From Thermocaproicibacter sp002410755 (GTDB lineage: Bacteria; Bacillota; Clostridia; Oscillospirales; Acutalibacteraceae), in NCBI GenBank assembly GCA_036839715.1, contig DAITDU010000003.1:1-64000 (forward strand): a stretch of DNA of 64,000 nucleotides, read 5' to 3'. Positions 33,638 to 42,103 of this stretch are shown one piece after another. The number at the start of each line of letters is the position of its first letter. The first letter of the stretch is position 1. The notes below the pieces were generated by a model that saw only the letters and a program-made list of their open reading frames with translations, searched no databases and was not told the DNA's origin. A program made the position numbers and the translations under genes.

Positions 33638-34852
33638 ATGGCAGATTATGAGAAAACGGGCGGAACGGCAGGAATCAGCATTATAATGCTTGGCGTTGCT
33701 CTTGCCATGAGGCAGATGTCTATGTCCATGGTTGCACCATTTATTTCCACATACTGCAAGACGCTGCTGGGTTACACACCATTGCTTGCCGGTCTGGCGC
33801 TTGGAATTTTCGGACTTACGCAGGCAATTTTTCAGATTCCCTATGGAATGCTCAGCGATCGGTTTGGCAATAAGCCAATCATGGCCTTAGGCCTTTTACA
33901 GACTGTTGCAGGCCTTGTAGTCGCTTTCTTTGCGCAAAATGTCGGACTCCTTATTTTTGCAAGGGCACTCCAGGGCAGCGGCGCAGTAATCGGTGTTGGT
34001 TATGCCTGGACGGCCAGCATTGCCGGGGATAGTATGCGTACCAAAGCCATGGGAACGCTGAGTGCGTTCGTTTCTTTCGGTGCAGCGGCTGCTTTTATCC
34101 TCGGTCCAGTTCTCAGGGGGTTTATGGAAGTCAGGCAGATGTTTTTACTTTGTGCCAGTGCAATTTTCCTCACAGTGCTTTATATTTTCTTCTTTATTAG
34201 AGACATTTCCCAAGCCAGGCCAGATGTGGAACTTCGTGGTTCCGGTATTAAAACATTTTTTCAGAACAGAAAATTAGTCAGTTTTGGCGGAATGGCTTTT
34301 TTAAATAATTATATGATGATGTCCGTTTTTTTTGCAGTTCCAATTTATTTAAATAGTATTTTGGGCGAAAGCAGGCTGTGGGAAATTTTCGTCCCTGCTA
34401 TTCCGGTCGCTTTTCTGGCAATGAAAGCGGCTGTTTCTTTTACAGATAAAGGCTTTGGAAATATAATTCTTTTTCTTGCATTTGTACTGTCCTCAATCAG
34501 TGTATTATTTTGCTTAAACAAATCTTCGGCAGTTTACCTTTCTGTTGGCATGGTGCTATTTCTGTGCGGATATATCGCCATTGCAACCATCCTTGCAGCA
34601 GATGTTAACGAGCTGGCGGACAGTCAACACCGGGGGACGGTAAACGGAATTTATAATTCCATGCAGTTTTTGGGCAATTTTGCGGGGCCTACTGTAACAG
34701 GCCTGATCTGGGGTACTTCACAGAAAGCGGCGCTCCTGGCGGTTTTCGGTGCAGGTGTGGTCGGGGTCGGGATGGCTGTAAAGCTTCGGGCTGATTCTAA
34801 AAAAGAAAACGAGGGGAGAGGTCCGGCCATTCATGAAACAAAGGATTCTTGA
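33638..34852 (+). CDS. MFS transporter, drug-efflux type
   Basis: About 404 residues with twelve hydrophobic segments. The loop between helices 2 and 3 has the MFS motif GMLSDRFGNKPIM, and helix 5 has the GPVLRGFM pattern of drug/H+ antiporters. The substrate is unknown. The ATG at 33638 follows GTGGAGAG. The downstream TetR gene begins inside its last 20 nt, so the pump and its regulator are co-translated. Confidence 0.92.
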   Translation: MADYEKTGGTAGISIIMLGVALAMRQMSMSMVAPFISTYCKTLLGYTPLLAGLALGIFGLTQAIFQIPYGMLSDRFGNKPIMALGLLQTVAGLVVAFFAQNVGLLIFARALQGSGAVIGVGYAWTASIAGDSMRTKAMGTLSAFVSFGAAAAFILGPVLRGFMEVRQMFLLCASAIFLTVLYIFFFIRDISQARPDVELRGSGIKTFFQNRKLVSFGGMAFLNNYMMMSVFFAVPIYLNSILGESRLWEIFVPAIPVAFLAMKAAVSFTDKGFGNIILFLAFVLSSISVLFCLNKSSAVYLSVGMVLFLCGYIAIATILAADVNELADSQHRGTVNGIYNSMQFLGNFAGPTVTGLIWGTSQKAALLAVFGAGVVGVGMAVKLRADSKKENEGRGPAIHETKDS

Positions 34853-35387
34853 TACGGCAGCCATGCTGATTCAACAGTATGGGCTGAAAAGATTTACTGT
34901 TGATGATATTGCTTCAGAGCTCCGGATTAGCAAGAAAACCATTTACAAGTATTTCAGGAGCAAGGATGATATTATCAGCGAGTACTTTGACCAATCCATT
35001 TCAAGCGACAAAGACAGTATTCGGAATACCATGGCAAGACAGGGAAGTATTCTGGAAAGGCTTAAGGCAGTAATTCACTCTTCCCATCGGTATCCGCTTT
35101 CCGTTTCGCTTTTGAATGAAGTAAAGCGGTTCTATCCTGAGCAGTGGGAAAAAATCGATGGGCTGAAAACCTTTAAAATGCAGTTAATGAAAAACCTGTT
35201 GGACGAAGGCGTCGCGGAGAATATTTTTCGGGAAGACGTCAATTATGCCGTCTTTTTAAGAATGCTTTATGAGATCAGCGACATGTTTACGGATTATGAC
35301 TTCCTTTTGCAGAACAGGCTTAAAACCAGCGAAGCAATCGATGAGTCCCTTAAAATTATCTTGTATGGTGCCATTAAAAAGCAATGA
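34833..35387 (+). CDS. TetR family transcriptional regulator
   Basis: 184 residues with a TetR helix-turn-helix (MLIQQYGLKRFTVDDIASEL then ISKKTIYKYFRSKDDII) and a helical ligand domain. It overlaps the MFS gene by 20 nt and starts after GGGGAGAGG. It probably represses its own operon through the dyad at 33594-33617. The ligand is not predictable. Confidence 0.93.
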   Translation: MKQRILDTAAMLIQQYGLKRFTVDDIASELRISKKTIYKYFRSKDDIISEYFDQSISSDKDSIRNTMARQGSILERLKAVIHSSHRYPLSVSLLNEVKRFYPEQWEKIDGLKTFKMQLMKNLLDEGVAENIFREDVNYAVFLRMLYEISDMFTDYDFLLQNRLKTSEAIDESLKIILYGAIKKQ

Positions 35388-35405
35388 ATTTTATAGAATT
35401 TTATA

Positions 35406-35455
35406 GGGGAGTCTTGGTTCCTGTGGTCCCGCACAGAAGCCAAGACTCCCTTTAT
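35406..35455. terminator. Convergent terminator
   Basis: GGGGAGTCTTGG pairs with CCAAGACTCCC, followed by TTT on the plus strand. It lies between the TetR gene and the convergent metal-binding lipoprotein gene and could serve both. Confidence 0.7.
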
Positions 35456-35479
35456 AAATCTACTGTCAGAATGACAATG

Positions 35480-36454
35480 TTATTTTTCTTGCAGGCTACT
35501 GTAAATTTTGCTCAAATCGCTTTGTATCCGTTCAAGGTAGCTTTTATCATCTTCATTGCTTTCTACAGTATAGATCGTTTCAACTTTTGCACCAACTTCG
35601 TTTCCCAGTGTTTTGGAAACTTCAGGGCTTGCCATGTCCTCAGCAAAAACAGTCTTTACGTTGTGGCTTTTGCAGAACTGAATTAACTGAGCCAGTTGCT
35701 GGGCGCTTGGCTCGCCTTCTGCATAGATATCCTCCACACTGTTCTGCTCCAGCCCAAAATCACGGCACAGATATCCGAATGCAGCATGGCCTGTTACAAA
35801 ACTTTTCTTCTTGACAGATATGAATTTTTTCTGATATTCTTGATAGAGGTTATCCAGCTTTGCGACAAATTCTTTGCAGTTTTCTTCATAGTAATTGCGG
35901 TTCGAGGGGTCGGCCTTTACAAGCCCATCTCTAATGTTTTCGACTTCTGCTTTAGCCCCTTTCAGGCTGAGCCAGATATGTGGGTCATATTGCCCGTGCT
36001 CTTTTTCTGTACTGTCATCGGTATTTTTAATCGGTTCTGCCCCTTTGGAAGCTTCGACAACAACCAGCCCCGGATTGTTGGCGGACTGGACGGCTCTTTC
36101 TGCCCAAGTTTCCATGCCGAGCCCGTTGTAGACAAACACCTTTGCTGTACTGAGGCCGACAAGGTCCTGCGCTTTCGGTTCAAAATCGTGCGGTTCCATC
36201 CCATCCGGTATGATGGTAGAAATCTCGATTTTGTCTTTTCCGACAGCTTCTGTAAATTCCTTCATTGCGTTAAAAGTGACAGAGACCTTCAGCTTTCCTA
36301 CGGCAGCCGAACCAGCCTGTGGCAGAGAGGCGATATTCTGCGCAGACTGAGGCTGCCCTGCGGAGGAGCCGGCCTCTGTGCCTTTGCTACAGGCACAGAG
36401 GCCAGTACTAAGAATAGTTACTGCACATAATAGAATGGCTATGGAACGCTTAAG
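35480..36454 (-). CDS. Metal ABC transporter substrate-binding lipoprotein
   Basis: 324 residues of the ZnuA/AdcA/MntC cluster A-I family. A signal peptide ends in the lipobox LCAC, so it is anchored outside the membrane. Metal ligands are visible in MEPHDFEPK, DPHIWLS, GHAAFGYL and the C-terminal FAEDMASPEV region; the histidine set fits zinc or manganese. The gene is divergent from the ATPase and permease genes across a Fur-family-like dyad. Start ATG 36454 follows TTTGGAGG. Confidence 0.92.
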   Translation of the reverse strand, partial: LKRSIAILLCAVTILSTGLCACSKGTEAGSSAGQPQSAQNIASLPQAGSAAVGKLKVSVTFNAMKEFTEAVGKDKIEISTIIPDGMEPHDFEPKAQDLVGLSTAKVFVYNGLGMETWAERAVQSANNPGLVVVEASKGAEPIKNTDDSTEKEHGQYDPHIWLSLKGAKAEVENIRDGLVKADPSNRNYYEENCKEFVAKLDNLYQEYQKKFISVKKKSFVTGHAAFGYLCRDFGLEQNSVEDIYAEGEPSAQQLAQLIQFCKSHNVKTVFAEDMASPEVSKTLGNEVGAKVETIYTVESNEDDKSYLERIQSDLSKIYSSLQEK

Positions 36455-36479
36455 CATGAAAAAAACCTCCAAAAAGTAC

Positions 36480-36508
36480 TTGCAAATAACAATCATTTGC
36501 ATTTACAA
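36480..36508 (+). promoter_or_regulatory. Promoter of the metal ABC ATPase-permease genes
   Basis: TTGCAA (36480-36485) with TACAAT about 18 nt downstream. The dyad at 36481-36501 covers the -35 box and spacer. Confidence 0.5.
36481..36501. promoter_or_regulatory. Fur-family-like operator in the divergent metal-transport promoter
   Basis: A 21-bp inverted repeat TGCAAAT-N7-ATTTGCA centred between the divergent metal-uptake genes. Length, AT content and position fit a Zur/Fur/Mur site, and one dyad could control both directions. The specific metal is inference. Confidence 0.6.
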
Positions 36509-36568
36509 TATAATTCAGCAGATCGCTTTTGTCAAGAAGTATTTTTATCTGAAAAAGGAGACTTTAGT

Positions 36569-37243
36569 GTGAACAATATGGTTGCAGCAGAAAATCTTAG
36601 ATTTTCCTATACTGGTTCATCGCCTTATGTCCTTGACGGGATTAATCTTTTTATTAAAAAAGGGGAGTATGTTTCTGTAATTGGGGAGAATGGGTGTGGG
36701 AAAAGTACATTGATGCGTCTGATTCTCGGCTTTCTAAAGCCGGTTTCGGGAAAAATTGAGTCACATGCAGTTCGGATTGGGTATGTACCACAGAAAAATG
36801 AGTTTAATAATTCCGGCTTTCCCATTACGGTTTACGAGATGCTGGATTCCTACCGTCATCTTTTAAAACTTTCGGACAAGTCAATTCCCGCAAAGAGCAT
36901 GGAGATGGTTGGCATGTCCCGGTTTTCTGGTTCTCTGATGGGAGAGCTGTCCGGCGGGCAGACACAGAAAATCCTGATTGCGCGGGCGCTGATAGGGGAG
37001 CCGGATCTGTTGATTCTAGATGAGCCGTCTACCGGAGTTGATATTGGAAGCCAGAAGGAAATTTATGGTTTCCTAAAAAAGTTAAACCGAGAGAAGCAGG
37101 TTACAATTTTTTCAGTTGAGCATAATCTGGAAGCTGCCATAGCCAATTCTACGATTATTTATCATTTGGTGAATGGAAAAGGGCATTTGTGTTTTCCGCA
37201 GCAATACGCGGAAGAATATCTGCGGAGCAATAAAATTATATGA
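36569..37243 (+). CDS. Metal ABC transporter ATPase
   Basis: 224 residues, start GTG 36569 eight nt after AAAGGAG. Walker A GENGCGKST, signature LSGGQTQK, Walker B LLILDEPSTG and H-loop EHNLEA are intact. With the following permease and the divergent lipoprotein it forms a complete ZnuABC/MntABC-type high-affinity uptake system. Confidence 0.93.
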   Translation: MNNMVAAENLRFSYTGSSPYVLDGINLFIKKGEYVSVIGENGCGKSTLMRLILGFLKPVSGKIESHAVRIGYVPQKNEFNNSGFPITVYEMLDSYRHLLKLSDKSIPAKSMEMVGMSRFSGSLMGELSGGQTQKILIARALIGEPDLLILDEPSTGVDIGSQKEIYGFLKKLNREKQVTIFSVEHNLEAAIANSTIIYHLVNGKGHLCFPQQYAEEYLRSNKII

Positions 37244-37256
37244 ATCGGGTGTTCCT

Positions 37257-38090
37257 ATGCTAAATTACGGCTTTATGCAGAACGCGTTCTTCGTTTCAAT
37301 TTTCATTTCTATTTTGTGCCCGTGCATTGGAATATTTCTTGTCCTGAGGCGGTATTCCATGATAGGGGATACCCTGTCCCACGCTTCTCTTGCCGGTGTT
37401 GCACTGGGCTTGCTGACCAACCAGAACCCTATCCTTGGAGCCTTTGTATTTACTTCTCTCTGCGGTGCTCTGATAGAATTTCTGAGGACTTATTTTAAAA
37501 AATATACAGACCTGATTTTAACCATTGTCCTCGCACTGGGCGTTGGGACTGCCATTACGATTATCAGTTCCGGCAAGCTTCATGCCAACGCAGATTCTTT
37601 CCTCTTTGGGAGTGTTCTGACCGTGACGCAGTTCGATATGATTATGGTGGTGGTGCTCAGTGCAATTTCTGTTCTGACTCTGATCTTTTTTTATCACCAG
37701 ATGCTGTATCTTGCCTATGATGAGGAAGCCGCGAAAATTGCCGGTGTGCGGGTTAAACTGATAAACTATATTTTTTCCATTCTGGTTGCTTCGGCTATTT
37801 CCGTCTCCATTCGCATTGTTGGTGTTCTGGTGCTGGGATCCATGATTGCACTGCCGGTTGCAACAGCGCTTCAGCTTCGGAAGGGTTTCCGGAAAACGCT
37901 TATTTTTTCTATCCTTTTCAGTGTGATTGATATTATGATTGGCCTGTTTGCGTCATTTTATTTAAACGTTGCCCCGGGCGGCTTTACGGCGCTTGTTTCT
38001 GTAACTGTCCTCGTAATTGTGATGCTTTCACGGAAAATTTATTTGGATAGCCGAAACCGGAGGGAAGAAAAATTTACTGCAATTAAATAA
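37257..38090 (+). CDS. Metal ABC transporter permease
   Basis: 277 residues with about eight hydrophobic helices; family signature RRYSMIGDTLSHASLAGVALG near the N-terminus and GSMIALPVATALQL near the C-terminus. It belongs to the ZnuB/MntB permease family. Start ATG 37257, 13 nt past the ATPase stop; longer readings overlap the ATPase gene. Confidence 0.93.
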   Translation: MLNYGFMQNAFFVSIFISILCPCIGIFLVLRRYSMIGDTLSHASLAGVALGLLTNQNPILGAFVFTSLCGALIEFLRTYFKKYTDLILTIVLALGVGTAITIISSGKLHANADSFLFGSVLTVTQFDMIMVVVLSAISVLTLIFFYHQMLYLAYDEEAAKIAGVRVKLINYIFSILVASAISVSIRIVGVLVLGSMIALPVATALQLRKGFRKTLIFSILFSVIDIMIGLFASFYLNVAPGGFTALVSVTVLVIVMLSRKIYLDSRNRREEKFTAIK

Positions 38091-38154
38091 TAATTTCACT
38101 GTCTCTTTTCTTCAAATCATGAAAAGCTCTTTCCGAAAAAGACACTCTTCATAG

Positions 38155-38197
38155 AAAACCTCCAGCCGAAGAACATTTTTCGGCTGGAGGTTTTTCT
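38155..38197 (+). terminator. Terminator after the metal transport genes
   Basis: AACCTCCAGCCGAA pairs perfectly with TTCGGCTGGAGGTT, followed by TTT CTTT. Confidence 0.9.
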
Positions 38198-38233
38198 TTC
38201 CCCTGCATACTATATTCCCGGAGGTGTTTCCAG

Positions 38234-38470
38234 ATGGTACGAGATTTTACCCCGGAAGAAATTTCATATCTCGCGACTACCTTTGCCGTCTCCCTTACAA
38301 AAGGCCTGGATAGCGCCTCCATCAAAGTTATGTGCACATTTTTTGTAGATGTTGTCGGAACCCTTAACCTGATTTCCGCGCAACGTGGATTTCTGGGCGG
38401 GTGCTACCATGACCGTAGGCAAGAGAAGCCTCCTGGGCCGTTGCCTCTCGGTCAAAGGCCGGTTCGATAA
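38234..38470 (+). CDS. Small protein of DUF6774-like type
   Basis: 78 residues from ATG 38234, well spaced after CCGGAGGTG. The first 50 residues (TPEEISYLATTFAVSLTKG, then VMCTFFVDVVGTLNLISAQ) follow the pattern of small clostridial proteins annotated as DUF6774, recognised here only by general resemblance. The C-terminal 25 residues look unstructured and the last 19 nt overlap the convergent gene, so the natural protein may end earlier. No function is known. Confidence 0.45.
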   Translation: MVRDFTPEEISYLATTFAVSLTKGLDSASIKVMCTFFVDVVGTLNLISAQRGFLGGCYHDRRQEKPPGPLPLGQRPVR

Positions 38471-38781
38471 AGCGGGATTACATTGATAACGGGCTCTTCA
38501 TAAGGATGGACGGATTTCACTGCACGGATGGTTTCATCGACGCGGTCAGTGCGGCAAATGATCTCCACTTTGTATTCTGGCTCTGTACAAAGCTGATTTT
38601 CTGAGCCAAGGTAAGGATGACTTCCCACAAGAGGCCGCCAGTATCCCTGCGTCCTACTGTAGGAAAGACAGCAGTCATATTTTCCAATATGCCCTGCGTC
38701 AACGCGTTGCAGTGCATTGCAAAGAACTTTAAAATGTGTCTCAGGAATAAAAATTTCCATTTTACAAAATTCAAAGTCCAT
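38452..38781 (-). CDS. Stand-alone NIF3/PII-like domain protein
   Basis: 109 residues (102 if started at ATG 38760). The sequence MEIFIPETHFKVLCNALQRV, HIGKYDCCLSYS, YWRPLVGSHPYLG and VKSVHPYEEPV matches the PII/CutA-like insert domain of NIF3/YqfO proteins, but it is encoded alone here, without the flanking metal-binding NIF3 halves. Related stand-alone proteins are reported, but the function is unknown. The ATG at 38781 overlaps the end of the upstream DUF2156 gene by 11 nt, so translation is likely coupled. Confidence 0.75.
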   Translation of the reverse strand: MDFEFCKMEIFIPETHFKVLCNALQRVDAGHIGKYDCCLSYSRTQGYWRPLVGSHPYLGSENQLCTEPEYKVEIICRTDRVDETIRAVKSVHPYEEPVINVIPLYRTGL

Positions 38782-39694
38782 TTTTATCTATCTTTTCTGT
38801 TAATGAAGAACCGTTAGCAATTAACGTACTTTTGGTCAAAAGAGCTACAGGATGGTAAGAGAGCTTTGATTTCCTGAGGCCATCGTCCCCTACATCTTCC
38901 TCACGGTTGACATAAATATCACCCGTACAGGAAAAATGTTTCAGAAATTCCTGTACAATTACCTGATAAGCACCAATATAGCGGGTGTCAGCTTTTTCAA
39001 TATGAACGTAGATTGTATCATTTACGCGCTCACCGATTGAAAAAGCGGCAATTTTTCCTCCTGTTTCCACAAAACCGCCAAACTGGCCATATTCGGCATA
39101 GCACTCCAAAACCTTTTCAACCATAGTGCTTTCCGCCTGTGCAAACTTACCGGGCTTTTCCCTGACTGCGGAAAGAAAATGATAGAATTGCCGGATACGC
39201 GGAAGATTTTCTTCTGTAATCTCTGTAAACTGGTAATCTGGATATAATTTCTGAAAACGGTGGATATGATTCCTTTGCCCATCATATCTCTTTCCTTTAA
39301 AATTAAGAAGGTCTTCTGTGCGGTACAGATAATCAGACCATGTCCGACTTGGTTGGATAAATGCTCCCGGATAACGGTTCCGAAGATATGGAAGAGCATA
39401 GTCTGGTACATTGCAGTAAATAAGAGGAAGGCTGTTTTTGCGGCAGTAAAGCTCAATTTGCCCAAGCGCAGCTATCCAGTCTTTCCCTAAAGGTATTTGG
39501 AACCCCGTAATGCTACTTCCAAAATGCAGCTTTAAGATCAGGGAGTTGCCAGAAACAGCAAATTCAGTATGAAAATAATCCCTCCACATAGTAACTACAC
39601 CGGCTGTGTCGTCACAAATTCTAGATTGTTGAAAATGAAAATACGGTTTTATAGTTTTAATATCCTGCAGGGTAAGATTTGCAAAATTTAGCAT
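38771..39694 (-). CDS. DUF2156 family protein (LPG synthase C-terminal domain)
   Basis: 307 residues, the length of the stand-alone DUF2156 domain related to the C-terminal catalytic part of phosphatidylglycerol lysyltransferase (MprF), an acyltransferase (GNAT-like) fold. Conserved segments include YLYRTEDLLNFKGKRYDGQR, HIHRFQK, and IAAFSIGERV. It lacks the membrane flippase domain. It may transfer aminoacyl or acyl groups; the substrate is unknown. Start ATG 39694; the upstream ATG 39742 is less likely. Confidence 0.86.
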   Translation of the reverse strand: MLNFANLTLQDIKTIKPYFHFQQSRICDDTAGVVTMWRDYFHTEFAVSGNSLILKLHFGSSITGFQIPLGKDWIAALGQIELYCRKNSLPLIYCNVPDYALPYLRNRYPGAFIQPSRTWSDYLYRTEDLLNFKGKRYDGQRNHIHRFQKLYPDYQFTEITEENLPRIRQFYHFLSAVREKPGKFAQAESTMVEKVLECYAEYGQFGGFVETGGKIAAFSIGERVNDTIYVHIEKADTRYIGAYQVIVQEFLKHFSCTGDIYVNREEDVGDDGLRKSKLSYHPVALLTKSTLIANGSSLTEKIDKNGL

Positions 39695-39781
39695 AAAATA
39701 TGAACCTGTCTTTACGATTTGCACGCGCAGACGCACAAACATCTATTTTTCTTCCCAGTATAAGACATGTGTGCTTAGAAA

Positions 39782-40624
39782 TCAAGGCGAGATGGTGGAG
39801 ATGTCCTTCCCATAACTTTCAAGAAAGTTGTGTTTTTCCTCGCCGCAGCGCCAACCGAGAATGGTTTCCATATTTACATTTTCCATGCTGTGAAAAATAT
39901 TTTTATCAATATTTGGATTTTCTTTGCGAAGCTGTTGTATTAGCGCTTTCATTTTCTGCCGTTTGGAATCACCAGTCCCCGTAGAACAGTTTTCGGTGAA
40001 ATGGCAGGCACAGCGGATAAATGAAAGCTCATTATATTCTGCCCAGGCAATGATGCTGCTTTCTTTTACAAGATAAAGAGGGCGGATTAACTCCATGCCC
40101 GGATAGTGTGCACTATGCAGTTTTGGCAGCATTGTGCGGATTTCTGCACCGTAGAACATGCTCAAGAGTGTCGTTTCAATTACATCATCCAGGTGGTGGC
40201 CGAGCGCAATCTTGTTGCAGCCCAGTTCCTGCGCATGTTTGTAGAGGCAGCCACGCCGCATTTTAGCGCAGAGATAGCATGGCCGCCCGTTTGAATCCCC
40301 GGCAATTTCAAAGATCCTTGTTTCAAAGATGTGAATTGGAAGACGGAGAGCTTCGGCATTCTCTTCAATTTTCCGGCGACTTTCTGGACGGTAACCTGGA
40401 TCCATTACCAGATATTTTACTTGAAACGGAAAATCACTGTATTTTTGAAGGTGCTCAAGGCATTTGGCCATCATCATGGAATCTTTTCCGCCGGAAATGC
40501 AGGCTGCAATTCTGTCATCTCTACCAATGAGGCGGTACTTTTTGACTGCGGAGAGGAACGGTAGCCAGATTTGCCGACGATATTTTTTCACGATGCTCTG
40601 CTCTGCCTTTTCGGAACTATCCAT
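39782..40624 (-). CDS. TtcA-type tRNA thiolation protein
   Basis: 280 residues of the PP-loop ATPase family that adenylates and thiolates tRNA cytidine-32 (TtcA). PP-loop SGGKDSMMMA near residue 44, central CYLCAKMRRGCLY with the paired cysteines, and LGHHLDDVIETTL are visible. The Fe-S ligands are consistent with TtcA, but some clostridial members modify other positions. The ATG at 40624 follows ATGGAGG. Head of the minus-strand group with the DUF2156 and NIF3-like genes. Confidence 0.88.
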   Translation of the reverse strand: MDSSEKAEQSIVKKYRRQIWLPFLSAVKKYRLIGRDDRIAACISGGKDSMMMAKCLEHLQKYSDFPFQVKYLVMDPGYRPESRRKIEENAEALRLPIHIFETRIFEIAGDSNGRPCYLCAKMRRGCLYKHAQELGCNKIALGHHLDDVIETTLLSMFYGAEIRTMLPKLHSAHYPGMELIRPLYLVKESSIIAWAEYNELSFIRCACHFTENCSTGTGDSKRQKMKALIQQLRKENPNIDKNIFHSMENVNMETILGWRCGEEKHNFLESYGKDISTISP

Positions 40625-40778
40625 TAGGTTATCCTCCATTTTCTGCTGCACCCGCCAGGTGTGGCCGAATTACCTGGTTATTCTATCACGCCCTGGGCTC
40701 GGTTACAATGTTTTGCCTGATTGGTTGTATTTAACAGCTTAACACTAACCGGTACGTCTTTCAGCCTCTATTTTCTAT

Positions 40779-40815
40779 CTTGACTTGTCAAAAATATCTT
40801 GTAGTTCTACAAGAT
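40779..40815. promoter_or_regulatory. Two adjacent perfect inverted repeats
   Basis: TTGAC-TT-GTCAA (40779-40790) and a 20-bp dyad ATCTTGTAG-TT-CTACAAGAT (40796-40815). They lie between the TtcA-type gene and the tRNA-Ser promoter. They do not look like terminators on either strand. Role unknown; one or both could be operators. Confidence 0.5.
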
Positions 40816-40840
40816 AATATAAGCTTTTTAAAATTTAGGA

Positions 40841-40870
40841 TTGACACATGCTGCATGTTTATGGTATCAT
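40841..40870 (+). promoter_or_regulatory. tRNA-Ser promoter
   Basis: TTGACA (40841-40846), 18-nt spacer, TATCAT (40865-40870), 29 nt before the tRNA. Confidence 0.6.
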
Positions 40871-40898
40871 AAACACTGTTCCTGCTATGGAAAGCTGT

Positions 40899-40949
40899 GG
40901 AGAGGTGTCCGAGTGGTTTATGGAGCTAGTCTTGAAAACTAGTGATCCC
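40899..40949 (+). tRNA. tRNA-Ser (UGA), 3' part hidden by Ns
   Basis: The 5' half of a serine tRNA: acceptor and D arm GGAGAGGTGTCCGAGTGG, anticodon stem-loop CTAGTCTTGAAAACTAG with anticodon TGA. The variable arm, T arm and 3' end fall in the 56-nt N run. Confidence 0.85.
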
Positions 40950-41005
40950 NNNNNNNNNNNNNNNNNNNNNNNNNNNNNNNNNNNNNNNNNNNNNNNNNNN
41001 NNNNN
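40950..41005. other. Assembly gap (56 Ns)
   Basis: The gap cuts through the two neighbouring tRNA-Ser genes, whose similar sequences probably caused an assembly or masking problem. The real length is unknown. Confidence 0.95.
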
Positions 41006-41093
41006 AGAAATACCCAAGTGGTGAAGGGGCTCCCCTGCTAAGGGAGTAGGTCGGGAAACCGGCGCGAGAGTTCAAATCTCTCTTTCTCCGCCA
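41006..41093 (+). tRNA. tRNA-Ser (GCU), first bases hidden by Ns
   Basis: From AGAAATACCCAAGTGG through the anticodon stem-loop CTCCCCTGCTAAGGGAG (anticodon GCT), a long variable arm, T arm GAGAGTTCAAATCTCTC and 3' end TTTCTCCGCCA. The first two bases (probably GG) lie in the gap. CCA is encoded. Confidence 0.9.
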
Positions 41094-41101
41094 AAATTAT
41101 A

Positions 41102-41137
41102 GCCCGCATGAGTGCTGAATTTATGCGGGTTTCTTTA
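41102..41137 (+). terminator. tRNA-Ser terminator
   Basis: CCCGCAT and ATGCGGG form a stem around a 13-nt loop, followed by TTTCTTT. Confidence 0.7.
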
Positions 41138-41341
41138 TGCCTCTATTTTATTGCAAAACGTTGTGAAGCATTGTGGAAAATAGTTAGAAAGTGTGCGCTA
41201 TTGCTCTTTCTATTGCTACTTATATTTTTTTAAAAAATAGTGTTTAAGCCATAAAAATAAAAGAAAAGTGATACTCCATAGCAAACACCCTGTGAAGTTT
41301 TCTTTGATCAATCATTGTACTTGAATTGACGATTTAAACTT

Positions 41342-42064
41342 TTACTTGGTGTTGCGGACGACAATAGCCTGCTTTCCCAGTTCGCAATACCGTTTCTGCA
41401 CAATGCTTTTGTCATAACTTTTTAACCCATTGGATTGGTACGGGTCATTAAAATAATATTTTTCACGGTCAAATCCAACCAAAACAAGACAGTGCTCCCG
41501 GGCAGGCCAGGTAAAGGTTTTTCCGGTATCACGGAGAATCCAGCTTTTCCCGGAATGGGATGGTTGCATATTCATTGTTGCCCATACGATGACTGGGTCA
41601 CCATCCTTGATATAGGAAAGCAGGCTGTCAAAATTGCTTCCCGTAACATCAACGGCCGTTTTTTGCTTTTTATCATTGAAGAAGGAATTCATTACGGAAA
41701 CTACGACTGGTGCAAAGCAGCCGAATCCGCTGCTTGAAGTGGGATCGCCTATGAATGCCTGGGATGGATTACTTCCATAAGTCTTACCGTCCTTTTGTTG
41801 CAGACTGGATTTTGGTGTCCTTTCTGCGACATCTTTTACCGTAACGTAATATTTATAATAATTCAGCACCATGGTTGTGCTCACAAGTTCACAACCGGTA
41901 ATGTAAGAACCTTTTTGGCTAATATAGGGTACCTGGATGATTTTCTTTTGGTTTATGTCAAAATAATAGAATGCAGTAATAAAAGCCGTAGCAAACAATA
42001 TCAGGATTAAAAAAACAACTGCAGAGCGATGTTCCTTTTTCTGTAGTGTACCTTTTCCCTTCAT
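41342..42064 (-). CDS. Membrane-anchored C39-like cysteine peptidase
   Basis: 240 residues with an N-terminal anchor (AVVFLILILFATAFITAFYYF) and an external papain-like domain: Cys58 in TGCELVS, the histidine in REHCLVLVG, and FNDP supplying the third residue. Members of this peptidase C39-like (DUF) group are secreted hydrolases of unknown substrate. It is 39 nt after the diguanylate cyclase gene on the same strand, so it may be co-transcribed with it. Confidence 0.88.
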   Translation of the reverse strand: MKGKGTLQKKEHRSAVVFLILILFATAFITAFYYFDINQKKIIQVPYISQKGSYITGCELVSTTMVLNYYKYYVTVKDVAERTPKSSLQQKDGKTYGSNPSQAFIGDPTSSSGFGCFAPVVVSVMNSFFNDKKQKTAVDVTGSNFDSLLSYIKDGDPVIVWATMNMQPSHSGKSWILRDTGKTFTWPAREHCLVLVGFDREKYYFNDPYQSNGLKSYDKSIVQKRYCELGKQAIVVRNTK

Positions 42065-42103
42065 TTTTAATCATTCCCTTTTTGAATATTAAAACATCTT
42101 AGG

